From contig OZ026843.1 of the NCBI GenBank assembly GCA_964023205.1, forward strand, positions 3,953,029 to 4,017,028: a stretch of DNA of 64,000 nt, written 5' to 3'. The DNA comes from Lutraria lutraria. Lineage: Eukaryota > Mollusca > Bivalvia > Venerida > Mactridae. The translations under genes were made by a program, and so were the position numbers. Within the stretch, counting starts at the first letter, position 1. The number at the start of each line of letters is the position of its first letter. Below the pieces are notes generated by a model, which made no database searches, had not been told where the DNA came from, and saw nothing but the letters and a program-made list of their open reading frames with translations. Positions 14,102 through 27,300 of this stretch are shown here, piece after piece.

Positions 14102-14390
14102 TTTATGCCCCGTATTGATAGATGCATGGGTGGGTATATTTGTTTTTGACCCATCTGTCTGCTTGTTTGTACCCAACTTTAACCTTGCCTATAAAAATCA
14201 AAATGCTTCCACCTACAAGCATCAAACTCCTCATGACACCCTCTATTCAGGAACTGTGCATTTTCAGGTCAGTAGGTCAAAGGTCAAGGTCAAAGGGGCA
14301 TTGTGTTCTAAAAAAGACATCTTATTCTGGCCATATTTTCACAGTTGGCAGTGAATACCACCTAGCAGCTTTTAATGAAATTAGACCTAT
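14102..14390 (+). repeat. Dispersed repeat family F3, copy 1
   Basis: It begins TTATGCCCCGTATTGATAGAT and holds GGTCAAAGGTCAAGGTCAAAGGGGCATTGTGTTCT, shared in part with 43532-43640. The overlapping open frames have no recognisable domain. Confidence 0.5.
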
Positions 14391-15016
14391 GCTGTGTACT
14401 GTTTATATATTTTATAATTGCCTTTAATCTGAATTATCGTAGGAATATTGAAAATAACAAGAACCAAGACTTGAGATAAGAAACCAATCTCAAGTTATTT
14501 TTTATTTCAGTTGCTTTATTTGATAAATATTGTAGAATTCTTCACCTCACCTAGAACAAAGATTTGTTCTTGTAATATTAGCTTTCAACAGAACAGGATT
14601 GGAATTAGTGCTATCCTGTCAAAAGCAATTCTTGAAATTCCATTAAAGAAAATTTAGATATGCAGTTTAAAATTGCTTTTTTATCTGTATCAATAATAGT
14701 ATGAAAGTAATTGACTCAAGACTTTGTTGGCAAATTTTCCTTTGTCTTGTGAAAGTCTAGATTTGTAATAAATGTTGGAAAATTACTTTTATATTAGGTT
14801 TATAAAAGATTTCTTTCTTACCAGAATTTATCACACATTTTGATTGTTGTTGTTTAAATTATGTTGTGGAAGCAACAATAATGTAATAAGGTACCCTTAG
14901 AATTTAGTGAAAAATTATTGGCATCAAATATTATGTGAAGAACATAGAACATAATATTATCTTTATTTCACCCAGGTACAAGGTACAACATGGGGTTATT
15001 ACATAAGTGTGTGTGT

Positions 15017-15030
15017 GGGGGGGGGGGGGG
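15017..15030 (+). repeat. Poly-G tract (14 G) after a GT run
   Basis: GTGTGTGT is followed directly by 14 G. Similar tracts lie at 30708-30720 (13 G), 58262-58277 (16 G) and 63265-63277 (13 G). Confidence 0.9.
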
Positions 15031-16867
15031 TGACAATAATCACACTTAACCACTCTATCAAACAAATCAATAATCTCACTTTCACACCCTATCAAACATT
15101 TATTTAGATTAATGGCCTTCAACTTTCTGCTGACTCGGCCTTTGACTTTCTGTACAGATAAAACATTTTGAAAGAAAAAAAAACCCTCACATTTATTGCA
15201 GGCAAATTATAAAAGATGTACGTAAATGTGACATATTATGACTTGTTGAACATTTTATTTCTGGAAATGACATAAAACACTAATTGGAAATATCACAGCT
15301 AATCATGGCTCTTGTTCTTATGAGCTGTAAAGATCTGTTGTGGACAGGAACACCTGGTTTTGTTTTTTCAACATGAAAATAGACTCAGGTAGCATTGTTA
15401 CATTCAGAAATAATGGTCTAAGATATGATATTGTGTTAGTTTTTGGAAGACTAAATTTCAGTGCTGTGTAAGGAGGATGCAAAATGATTTGGTTACCGCT
15501 TTGCACTTACCCAGTAGCCCATGCATGTGGATCATTTGACAATGATTTATCTGATGATTCCTGAGTCACTAGGTTTACTATACTAAATAATTATTTTGTA
15601 CTATGATAATCACAATATAATTTACATTCACTTATTAATTATGAATTATGATATAATAATGCTGAGCAGATGTTGTGTGTTGTGATACTAATAGACACAT
15701 CAATCTGACTTGATTTACAGTATCAGGATTTATGAGATCCTAATCTCAGCATTTCTGTAGTCTCATTATTAGTATATTCTGTATAGACACCTGTTCTCAC
15801 TGGTTAGTCTCAAAATATAATGTTTGCTTTTCGCTGTTTATTTGCTTGCTTGTTTCTGATGAAATGTCTAGGGTCACAGGGAAAAATTAGGCTTGTTCTG
15901 GTAACCAGAAGCAAAAATATTTTTTTACGCCTAAAAGTAAATATTAAAATTTAAGAGTTGGGTGTAGGTTTGTTAATTAAATAAGTTGAATTTTAATATC
16001 TTTCTATGAAAAGATCTAAGTTATCTCAGTGATGTATGAAGATTTAATATGTTGATGCTAATATCATTGCCAGTATCATAAATTGCTACAGGTATATTCA
16101 AATTGATATTATTAAACCAGTATGTGTTAACTAAGGCACCTTGCGATGTTTTGTCATTTCATTCATAACCCATTGGCAACTTAGCTCATTTAGTTAAATT
16201 CTGATTGAAGCAGTTGATAGATGAAGCACTGTTTTGAATTCAAACACTATTAAAAACTAAATAGTAGGCTCAGTGAACATGCTAATACAATTTGTGTATG
16301 GAAAGCCAGTTTTTGTCAGGTATGGAAGTCATGCCACAATACACACATCCATGAATAATCTATCTAACAGGTGTAAACAATGTTCTCTAGGTTTCCTCTT
16401 GCTAATCATTGCCAGCAACAATTTCTGCATGTGATTTATTTTTATATAAAAGATCATAGTAAAATTCTGACAGGTGGTGTGTTGTAACTTGTAAGTAATT
16501 CCATTCCTGATTGTTCATCTTCTTCTTCATTGTGTTCATTCAGTAATTCTTTTTACAAAGCTGGAACCGAGACTGCAGAGATTATTTGCCCATAGGACAG
16601 AGCCCGACCAGCTGACCAACTCTTTACTGTTGCGTTACTGAGTTCTTACTTTTCATTGGGATATCCCTTAAATTGATGATGGACTGTTTAAAAATGGACA
16701 TTGGACAAATCCATTCAAGAAATTCAGCATGTAAAGGGTTTAGATGCAGCATGATCAAATCTAAATAGTGTCAACTACCATGGCGTCTTCAGATACTCTT
16801 ATACAATGTTTGGTAAATGAGCAATAGTTCAGCTTTCTACAGCTGTCACTTGTTTGGCGCACATGAT

Positions 16868-17008
16868 GTTTGGTGCAGACCTAAGCACTACATCTTTACA
16901 TCCACCATGCAATTGTTAAACTAGTTCCCATTTCATGTTGCAGTGCAAGTCTATGTAAGTTCAGTTTCCATTAGTACTTTCATATGTACTTTCAGTGCTT
17001 TGATTGAG
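16868..17008 (+). repeat. Dispersed repeat, copy 2
   Basis: ACATCCACCATGCAATTGTTAAAC, then CATGTTGCAGTGCA and GTACTTTCAGTGCTTTGATTG are in the same order and spacing as at 3036-3165. Confidence 0.5.
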
Positions 17009-19986
17009 ATCTGAGTTGAGTCATATTCAGTTTTATGATATGTAGACTTGAGAACTCATAATGAATGAGTTTGATTTGTTTCATTAAATAATATTTTTTG
17101 TGTATAACAACATGTGTTTGGATTGCAGAACTCCTGTGTTGAATGATTGATTTATATAAATTTGATTCAGTTATTCATTAGGTTAGATGATTTGTTTTAA
17201 TTTTTATTGCTATAAGTTGACAACAAATGTGTCCCATCAGTGCACTAAGGTCATATCTTGTATCATATAATATAATATTGTTTCACCTCTATATACACCA
17301 AAGGGATGGCCTAGCACACAACATCATAACTCAGTGTAGGTCTGAAAACATAAAGATGTTTAACATACCTATAGGGGGCACTTTGTGAGCTGATACCTGC
17401 TACTATGCATCAGTTTAATATAAATCATAGGCTTAATTTGAATACAAGGTAGATACCAGAAGTGAAATTATAAACTGATCGTGCTCATTTTGATGTTTAC
17501 GGCTTGCTAACTGCATGTGTTGCTATGGTAATTATGTACCTGCGTTTTTTTTGTGTGTTTTGGAAGCTTACCAAATGGCATTTGTATTTGAATGTTTGTT
17601 TATAAGCGTAATTATTCAATTGGGTGTAGTTTTTTCTGTTAGATAGACATATTACATAAACAGTTTACATGATGCACTTTCAGTATAGTTGTTGTATTCA
17701 ACATGTGGCCTGATGATTGTAGTTTTGTTTTTTATATGTAGCCAAATCTATGTCATGTTAAGATGAATTACTGCATATTATTTACAAAGAACATTGAAAT
17801 TCAAGTGTCACATATTGATATAGACAAAACACTTATGAAAATATATTTATGAAGATTTAAGCTTTGGAAACACACAAATGTTGTGGAGATTTGATGAGAG
17901 CCCTCAAACTGCAGACCAAAAATGCATGTCGGAATCAAATTCTTCTAGTAAAAAAGGTTATTGAAATGAGTTGATGGAAGGCTTTGTAGCCCTTTTTAAA
18001 TCAACCATATTTTTAGTGCCATCCAAACGAAGTTATGTCTTATGGAGTGATGTTTCTGCTTAAAGTGAAAAAGCAGCTCAGTGCTTCATAATGCAGCTGT
18101 GCAAGATTGGTTTGCTATCATGGTCTCCCAATTGTTCTGTTCTGCATATCTAGTATGATGTTTTGCAAGGGCCATCTGTTCTTTGATAATAGAACTTTGT
18201 TAAATAAATTATACTGTTAGTATCATACAGCATAAGAAATCTTTGTTTTAAGCTATGATACTCTTTTAAATGTATCATTTGAATGCTGTTATGCTTGGAC
18301 CTTTTGTTTTATTCAAGGATAAACTTTAGTGTACCGCTAATTTATGATGTCTGGCCTTCCAAGAAAAACCTAAAAAGTATCTGTCAATGTCTCTTGATGT
18401 TATTGTATTCAATAAATAGAGTGTAACATTGATGTAAATACAAGACAATAGAACAAATCTATACCTGTGGGTGATAAGGTTTCATTTTGTTTAGTTTCAC
18501 GGAATCATAAAACAGAATTAGCTGCCTGGTCGTAACTTTTCATGCATATAAACTGGGGGCTTTACCGTCATTAAGGTGAAATAACATTACGTCAAATTGT
18601 CAGCATGGATTCCTTAAAAATGCCGAAGTCTTCTTGCATTGTTTAACTCTGTATTTTTGTTAGCCCTAAGCTTGTATTAAGACATTTATGAGGCTCTTAT
18701 TTGGTGTGAGGTGAATTTTTAGACCACTGTATGTAGTTAGCAGTTAGCACAAATACTGGCAGTCTCCTGTAATCACACAGTTTATCAGTCTACTATGTCT
18801 GATTGATTGATTTGCCTGCATTACTGATGGGGCTTACAAAAATTTGTTTCTGAGGCTGCTGCGGAAGATTTCATTAGATTGCAATGTGTGTTGGTAGGCC
18901 TTAAATGTCACAACATTCTCACTTATCCTTATTTGATTAGTCTCTCCTGTTGTTTTGAAAATAAATTCAGTTAAATGTGAAAATACGCACAGAAGGCTTA
19001 TGGCAAAAAATAATGTTTGTATCTACTTTTATATTGTTTACCTCTATTGTTTATGTCACATTTTTACTTCTGTTCTTGTCTGAAAATGAACATTAGGTAC
19101 TAAATAAAAACAATACAGAAAATTCAGGGGGTTGTGAAAAATAAGTCTGTAAAGAATCAGGGCCACTTAATGCAAATCATTTACCCAGAAGTGGATGTTT
19201 AAATTGTTAACTTTTGTAAGAAATCACCTTTGCACAGGGTTCATAATTGCTATATTTTGAGTGTCCTTTAGTTTACAATTTCAGCTGTAATGGTATATTA
19301 TAAATAATCCTGTAATTACTCAATTACTCTATTTTTAGTGTGCCTTCTTGGCAGGTTTGACTCATAAGGATGTTTTTTCTGTAATGACTCAATATAATGA
19401 GTTACCAGCTGTATCATTTTATGCTCTTTATTCCTTTATTCCAACTGATAGTTATTCATTGAGCTGGACAATCAAATGAACTCTTGTTGCTCATATTTCT
19501 CCATTCCACTGATAAAATATACTCTGAAATCAGTACAATACACAGATAATGTCATTAAAACACTATAAAACAAGGTCTGGCGTTCCTAGCCGTATAGATT
19601 AGACTCCCTAACTAATTATGTTATCAAGTCACTAGTCCGTATTTCTTAGATTATTTCACTCATTTTTTTGTCCTTAAAGATTAACCAGTCAGTTTTTCTG
19701 CCCTTTTACAGAAATAATGACTAGTTATAAAGCGATTGTAGACACATGTATGTGAGGAATATATTCTGATGTTTCTCAGTTTTCTTAGAGGCACTTTGCT
19801 CTTTGTCTTTAGACTGTAATTATGCGGCACCTTTCCTTATTTAGGTGAAAGAACTTTCATTTATTTTAAGGATTGGCTTGTCATCTAAAGTCATGAGTCT
19901 TACAACTTATGACCCTGAGGTTAGAGACAGAGGAAAAAAAAATATTGCTTCAAATCTTACATTAATTTTGTTTGGCTGAGGCAGAG

Positions 19987-20250
19987 GCCATGGTCCAGTG
20001 TTTTAATTGCTCTTGACTTGCAACCTGGCAGTCCAGGTTCAAATACCAGTCAAGCCGGCCGCTCAAATTTCTATGAAAATTTGACAAAAAATGTCAATTT
20101 CCCTACAGATACATAGATGGAGAAGTGGTCGACTCTTTGTGGTTGGGTAAGTTTAAGTACTGGTTACAATACAGTCCAGGAGAACTGTTAGGTGAACCAC
20201 ATATATAACTGAAATATGGTTGATAAATGGCATTGAACCCACTGAAGGGA
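19987..20250 (+). mobile_element. tRNA-derived SINE, family A copy 2
   Basis: It has CCATGGTCCAGTG, CTTGCAACCTGGCAGTCCAGGTTCAAATACC (B-box GGTTCAAAT), TGAAAATTTGACAAAAAATG, the middle motif ACAGTCCAGGAGAACTG-TTAGGTGAACC and the tail ATGGCATTGAACCCACTGAA. These blocks recur in order in the other copies. Confidence 0.8.
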
Positions 20251-21199
20251 AATGTTTTGCTGAACTTATAAAAATTATGAATTGTGATAAATTTGTCAGA
20301 ATTCCTTCGTACATTCAAATTTAGAACATAGTTACAGCATTATTAATAGAGTAACATAAATTATTCCTTTAATTGACTTAGGAGAATTCTTAGATAAAAT
20401 CACTGTTTCTGCTATTCCAAGAATTTGACATTGACATGTGCATATCTGATTGTGCCAAAGTGTGACAAAGAAATGAAACTCCCGGAAGATGAAGCGGAAG
20501 TTTCTAAAACTGTAATGAGATTAGTTTCATGGTTTTCAAAACATTAATTGAACTGTACTCTTGGGTAATGGCTTCCCTGTATATATTGTCATCATACCAT
20601 GTTTTATGGCCTCTATTTGCCATTGTGAAGCTTATAATTAGCTAAGATCTTCGTGTTTCTGAGGAGGATAAAAATTGTGAGGATGTCACAAACTGGGTAG
20701 TTTATTTGAAATAAAGTATTGTTGTTAATGAACCAATACAGTAATTAGGCTCTATAACGACATCATTCTTTGCTCTACAGTTATTTTATTGGGATATTTC
20801 TGGCTTTAGTGACTTCGAGAAAACTAAATCTTAGTTTTTGGTCTGTCTTTGATTTTGAAAGTTTTATCCCCTTAAAGTGTCTAAAGGCATGCACTTGTGT
20901 AAGCTTTGAATAAAAAAGTGTGAATACTCAGTTCTGTTTTCAACATTTTGTTGTTTTAAACATGTTTCTGGAATTGTCTTAATTTTATTTAAATTATTTA
21001 AGGGAAATGGGTTTTTTATTGTTTCAGGATAATTTGGGGAAGTTTTCAGGAAAACATTTTAAGTAAAGAAGCATTTGGATGTTTTTGTCTTTGGAATGGG
21101 TCTTTGACTGATTTAGACCGAAGAAATGACGAATTTCTGAAGTTTATTGACTTGTAGTGAAATCTTCAGCTTAAGTGATGTTTGTTTATCTATTTTCAG

Positions 21200-21379
21200 G
21201 TTTTAATAGAACTATACAAGGTTATGACGGAAGATACAGTATTATCGGTAATGATCGGACTGAGCATAATTTACAGATATTAAATACAGTGCTTGATGAT
21301 GATGATGATTTCCAGTGTCAGGTGGGACCAGCTGACAACAACCCTCCACTCGTAGCTAAAGCTCATCTATCTATACTTG
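21200..21379 (+). CDS. NPHS1: Exon A: C-terminal half of Ig1
   Basis: Acceptor is TATTTTCAG at 21191-21199 and donor is GTGAGT at 21380; both ends are phase 1. The peptide has FNRT (a possible N-glycosylation site), GRYSIIG, the strand E motif HNLQIL, an acidic DDDDD run and FQCQVG, the F-strand cysteine of an Ig fold. The pattern GRYxxxG...NLxI...YECQVG followed by LSIL is typical of the first Ig of nephrin and Kirrel proteins. The B-strand cysteine and tryptophan must be on an upstream exon. Confidence 0.9.
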
Positions 21380-24300
21380 GTGAGTATTGAAAAATAAAAC
21401 CTGTTATATTCACTTACATGCACTAAGGGAAATTTGACTGGGATTGTAAGTTCTAAAATTGACAAGACTTAAGATTGTTTTATTTTATGCACTTACACTC
21501 ATGTGTTTCATTCAGTGAAAATATAGACATGACCATGAATGGCATCTCAGTCAAAAGCAAAGAGGGTTAACCCCCCTGCACCCTCTTGTATGCATAACAT
21601 TTATTCAAAGCTGGTTGCGCCCCTGAACCGTGCACTAAAAGCAGGCAGCTGAACAGACCAAAGTTTACTGAAACACCTGAAATGATTGCAACGCAAGAAA
21701 TTATGTCCCATTAAAAGAAACATGTAACAATTAGGCAATAAAAATGGAGAAAATATTCGATTTGATCACTTGAACCATCAAGGTCTGTTTACTATCTAAT
21801 TTTCCACATAATAATTGCTTGCCTGCATAGATTGTGTTTTTGCTATTGAAAAGGTCTATTTTCTTAACTGACATTTGTCTCTCTGCTTGAGAAATGAGAA
21901 CATTATTGCTTGTTTCCTCTATGACCATATATGGACATGAACATGTTTTGCATTTCATGTTATTGGATTATCCATGTTTTCTAAATCTGTATCTGCCAGT
22001 CTTCAGCAAGACTTTAATGTTCCCTGAATGGCTCAAAATCAACTGTTCAGGAAAATTCTCTAAAATGTTTGTGCTAACTTTTTGCTTCTTGTTTTTTTAG
22101 TAGCATTGAGACTAGTATGCAGAATTATGCATTTATCCTAGCTGTTTAATTGAAGGGTGCTTCCCCAAGATTAGGTATTGCATCTGATTTAGGAGACCAA
22201 GACCAGCATTTTACTGGCATGAGTGGGTTGGGAGGCATAAATCAACACTGCCCACATGAGGTGCCATTTTCTCGGACTGGTTCCACTTATACATCAGTCA
22301 GTAATGGTACTTCTCTCATAATGTCAAGACACAGTCTGTCTAAAAATGATATCTTCTGTGGCAATTATTTATTTATAAATGATCATTCATGCTGAGCTGG
22401 TGTCATGTTTCACATATTATATTATGTATGTATTAGTTATTGTTCATTTTTTTAAGCCGAGCACAGTGATATGTTGCATAAAATTTGAATTACGGTAGGA
22501 ACAAAGAATGATTTACAGTTTGTCGTAATTTCTGTAAATATGTAAAAATAAGTGACTTATTTCCTCAATACCACCAAGTTCTTGGCACATCTTGTGTGAT
22601 TTCAAATGAAATGCAGACATTTCATTATACTAGAAATAAGGACAAACTGCAAGACACAATTATGAAATATTACATTTTTCAAATGTTCATGTATAATTCT
22701 TATTGTCTCCTTTATAGTATTAAGACAGTTTGTTCATCACTTGTTTTAGTATTCAAACTTGAAAATGTCCATTTCAAAAATAATGGTTATGATAGCAGTT
22801 AAACCTGATTTAACATCCACCTTTTAACAAAGCACCACCATGTGACCAGCAGTCACAGCTTAGCAAAATGTTCATTGATATAAGGTCATGGTATGGGAGT
22901 GGTTTATTTTGGAACTGATTTGGGGATGAAATTCTTGGTCCCATTCCCCTGTCTAATAAGTATTTTCCCCTAAATTAAAAAAAAATCCCCTTCAGTAGAA
23001 TTTTATTTTTCTTTAGAACAGTTATGGTAAAAAAGATCATTGAATTGGTCTGTAGGATAGATATCAAGTTTAAATCCTATTGGTAATTAAATGTAAGAGG
23101 ATATGTGTGCTTTGTCTAGTTAATATTCAACCTTTTCCCCCTAAATGCACTATTTTCCCCTTTCGTAGAGGCCACTACCTTTCCCCTTAAGGTGAAAAAC
23201 CACTGTTTGGATTAGGAAAGCCATGTTTTATATATTATTTTTAAAACAACCTGGTAGTTTCATACAAACATGGTATTGTCCCCTTCATTAAGTTACTTTT
23301 TATTAAGTATTCCATCAGACACAATGATATGAGAATTAGTCAGTCACCAAACAGACTAATGTATAATACAAGATGCTGATATAAAGCGAACTGGTTCCTA
23401 TCTTTTTTTGTTGGTCAGGACTGGGGAACTAGCCAAGTTTAGGTACATTGTCAATTAGTTAACTTTATATTATTTTGATAGTGACAGCAGCCCCCTTTTT
23501 CTTTACAAAGTGTGCTCTGCGGGGTCCTGTACATGAAACATGTTCATACCAGATGTGTAATAGTATTTTAGTTTTAACTATAACCTCTTATAGTTTTTAT
23601 TCTTTGTGTTTTTATGATCTTTGCCAAATATTAATTTCTTTAATCTTTGTTTTATCTAGTGAATTAGAGCTTTCTATTATATGGATCTGTAGAAAAAAAT
23701 CCCATAGGGAAACATATAATTGTATCCTGCTGTCAGAACTCTGGCATTTCGGTATTTTTATCTAGAATTATGTAATAGATAGATAGATTACATGTATTTG
23801 AGATAAATAACAAATGTTTTCTGAATTGGTTTTGTTCCGAATGAAATTTTTTATGTTTTAGATTGTCATAATCACCACAATGGGATTTTCTAATATATTT
23901 TTATATCTATTTTTAACACCCAATTTTATGATATGTTGGATATTAAAATATGTATTATCCAGTCAAACTAGTAATTTAGTAGCAAATACTTTCAAAGGGA
24001 GAGCTAAACAAAAAATAGGGCCCATTAGCCAAAAATAAATAATTTTTATGGTAACTTGACCAAAGGATCTTATTTGAATATTATTTGATTGATTATTGAA
24101 GCACTCATTGATAAACACAAAGTTTCATTTTTCAAAAAAAAAAGTGACTGTTTATTAGATGAGGGGTGTTTATTATGGTATAATTGGCTCGTAATTGTAC
24201 AGATACATGAATGTCTGGGGATCAATTTTAACAGCCAACTTTTTCATAAGTCATGCCAGAGTTCCCTGCTCTTGTTAGATAAGAAGTGTACAGAAAATAA

Positions 24301-27300
24301 TGGAACTGGAGGATATAGCTTCTATTGTTAAACTATTATCATGACATTTAGTGTGATCTGGTAGCATACCTTTGTCTTCTATAAACCTGTAAGTCTCTAA
24401 TGTAAGCATAATGTCTACAGATTTGTACACAATTTCATGTACAATATTGTATTCGTTGTCTGCTTGAAGTTTAGCATTCCAATATAAATGCCAACATGAA
24501 GATTTCATATTTTCCTCAGGTCTGTTCAGAACTTCAGATCTAAATCTTCCCACTGCTTTGATTGTTCACTGATGTAGATTATGTTTATTGAATTCGGTTC
24601 TCTTGCAAAATGATGGTTGATATGTTCGTCACCCAGCAATTTAGGTTGCTTGTCTGTCATACATACATGTGATAAATTTCTTGCATGTGTTAAAAATCCT
24701 AAGCAAAGTTGTGGAAAATTTCATTTTATATGTGTTTGATTCTTTTATCTAATATACGTTCAATGACTTTCATTTTCCTTATCTTTACCTGATAAATTAT
24801 ATCAGTGGTTGAAGGACTTATCTATAAAAAAGTACCACATTTTTGTTTAGTTCTAAAAAGAAGACCCATGTAGTTTTTTAAGTTCAATTCACAAATATTT
24901 CAAGATAATGGCTGATATTAAAAATGGATCGAAAAATATGTTGTTGTTGTTGATGTTGTTTTAAGTTTTTGTTTAGTATGCTTCCTTTGTAAGAATAACC
25001 TATTTTGATGAATGTCTATGAATTCTTTGTGAAGTACAACATTGTTTTTGTGATCCTTATTTAGAGCATATTTTTGTTTATTTTCAGTTCCTCCAAACTT
25101 TCCTGTTATAGAGAACTATGAAAATTCTTCAGTTATTGAAGTTCCATATAACAAACCTGTTCTTCAACTTGTGTGTATGTCAACGCAAGGACGGCCTGCA
25201 GCCTCTCTGAAATGGTTCAGGAATTCAAAGGCAATCACTGAGGATATCGTTTATGAAAAGATTTCTATACCAAATGACAAACGTGAAGATGCCAAAAGTA
25301 CACTGAGAATAGAACCAAGATACCCTGAAGATAATAATGCAGAATATTCGTGTCAAGCATTTAATGATGCTATGGTGAATGGTCCAAATACTGTTACAAA
25401 GACTCTTAATATGTTGTGTAAGTATTCAAGTATCTGCCATCTTGTGATAATGATAATTATTATAAAAAGTGAATTTTGATGAATTCCATTAATGCTACAT
25501 TATGAAATACAGCAGAATCCCACTTGTATGCTATAAAGGAGAAATATATTCCACAATGGGATATTGTATTAAAAGGAGTATAGTAAAAGTTGAAGCTGAT
25601 GCAACAAGCTTTCAAGAAATGCTGAAAATACATTTTTTTGACCAGCAATTTTTGGACTTACAGTTTTGCCATAAGCAGCTGTTTTCAAAATTTGTATGAG
25701 CATAAATTTAGGCAAATAGTATTATTACTTCCATATCAAAAAGTGTGTAGTATAAATTATTAAGATGAATTTTTCGTTCATATGTTTGATCAATGCCTCT
25801 AAAAAGCAGTGGAAAAAAAACTTAAATAATCAGAACAAAAAGTTATAGAAATCAGAGTGTGCTATCTTGAAAAAAATCTTGCCTTTGAATACTTTTTTCT
25901 GTAAATTTCTAAAATATTTTTACTACTGATAAGATTTTCCATAGTTATCAGTTTTGAAAATCAGGAATGCTTTCATTTTGATTTTTTCCTTTTTTTCCTT
26001 TGATAAGACAATCATATTCTATTTTTTTACTGTGAAAATGCTTACTTGAACAATGATTTATCTTTCTCATATGCATTATTCTGAGTTTTTTCATGATTTT
26101 ATTTATGTGTTGATTTTTATCTGCTTGTAAGCTGGCTGAACACATTTTGGTGGAAAATTATGACAAATGACAATTTATCTGTACAAATAGTAGTTAGACA
26201 CTCCAGCCCATTCATCATCATTTTATGACTGAATTGCTAGCTAATAGATATTTACGTTTACAATTATAACGGACTGTGGGGGGGAGGGTTTCTGATATGT
26301 TCAGTATGCATCATTGAGCGACCGTAAATCATCAGATGTTAATTAACAGTTCATGTCTCATTTGTTATATTGATATTCAAATATTAGTTGATACAACAGA
26401 TCAGTTATATTATTTCTACATTACATTTTCATTCTGTTTGGTATTTAAGTGAGATCAACACAATGTACTGAGTAATTAAGCAAAGAGGGTTAAAAAGCAG
26501 GCAAAATGAGAAAGAAAGCACTTGCAATAAACGTGTTCACCCATTAGTGCTAGCTTTCATAGCGTCTTAACCTCTTATAGCTTTTATGCCCATTTCCAAT
26601 CAGTACTTTCATGTTCCATGGAAACTCGATGGTTATTTAGCAAATTACATTGATTGTATCACATTTTCTAACATGTTTTTGTCGTGATAATGAAACTGGC
26701 CTTCCGCTCAACTTTCTTAGTCAATCAATAATGGTAGAAATCCTAAGATAGTGCCATCGGCCACCACATGGTGGTGCTATTCATGCGGAGAAAATTGTCT
26801 TTCTATCTAACCATGTATGGCAAATCAAACTACTATTAGGCTATTCTTTTCACTACAAATTTCCGATGATGAAGATTGACTCCAGCCATTTTCCCCCTTT
26901 TCTCAAGCATGCCTTGCTTTCTAAAACTAAGAAATCACATAACTGGGGTATGAATTGTCTCATATATGGTGATTTATTGCTGAATTATATTAGGCGATTT
27001 TCCAAAAAAAATCAGTTAAAATAATAAGAAGTCCTTAAGTATTTTTTTTACTTTCGTACCGATTTAGCTGTGCTTAAAAATTCTCAATTGCAATAAGAAA
27101 ATATGCAATTACAGAAAAAGTGTACATTTAGGTATTTCTTGGCGGAAATAACAAGATGTCTTTCTCTGTTGTCCATAAATGTTCCTTTTGGCAAAATTCA
27201 TGTTATTAATGTTCTATTGATATTTTCTAGTTTATAGCCTAAAGTTTTTGAATAGATTTCAATTAAACAATTCCAGTATAAATTCTGAAGTTGTGACGGG

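Larger units (their letters stand above)
1..21199. other. Large non-coding region, probably the intron splitting Ig1 (plus possible upstream DNA)
   Basis: No open frame in this stretch shows a recognisable domain, and no exon encoding the missing first half of Ig1 (a Cys...Trp segment ending in phase 1) was seen. The region is AT-rich with scattered SINEs, inverted repeats and MITE fragments, which are listed separately. The preceding exon therefore lies upstream and this intron is at least 21.2 kb. Confidence 0.6.

Noticed and set aside
19987..20060. Possible tRNA genes at SINE heads (also 11023, 40609, 57412, 47449)
   Set aside because: A- and B-box-like motifs are present but cloverleaf pairing is not convincing, and each is followed by a shared non-tRNA body and tail, so these are SINEs.
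22150..22395. 81-residue open frame of fairly balanced composition in intron A-B
   Set aside because: No domain, no matching splice phase and no frame partner; it may be a repeat fragment.
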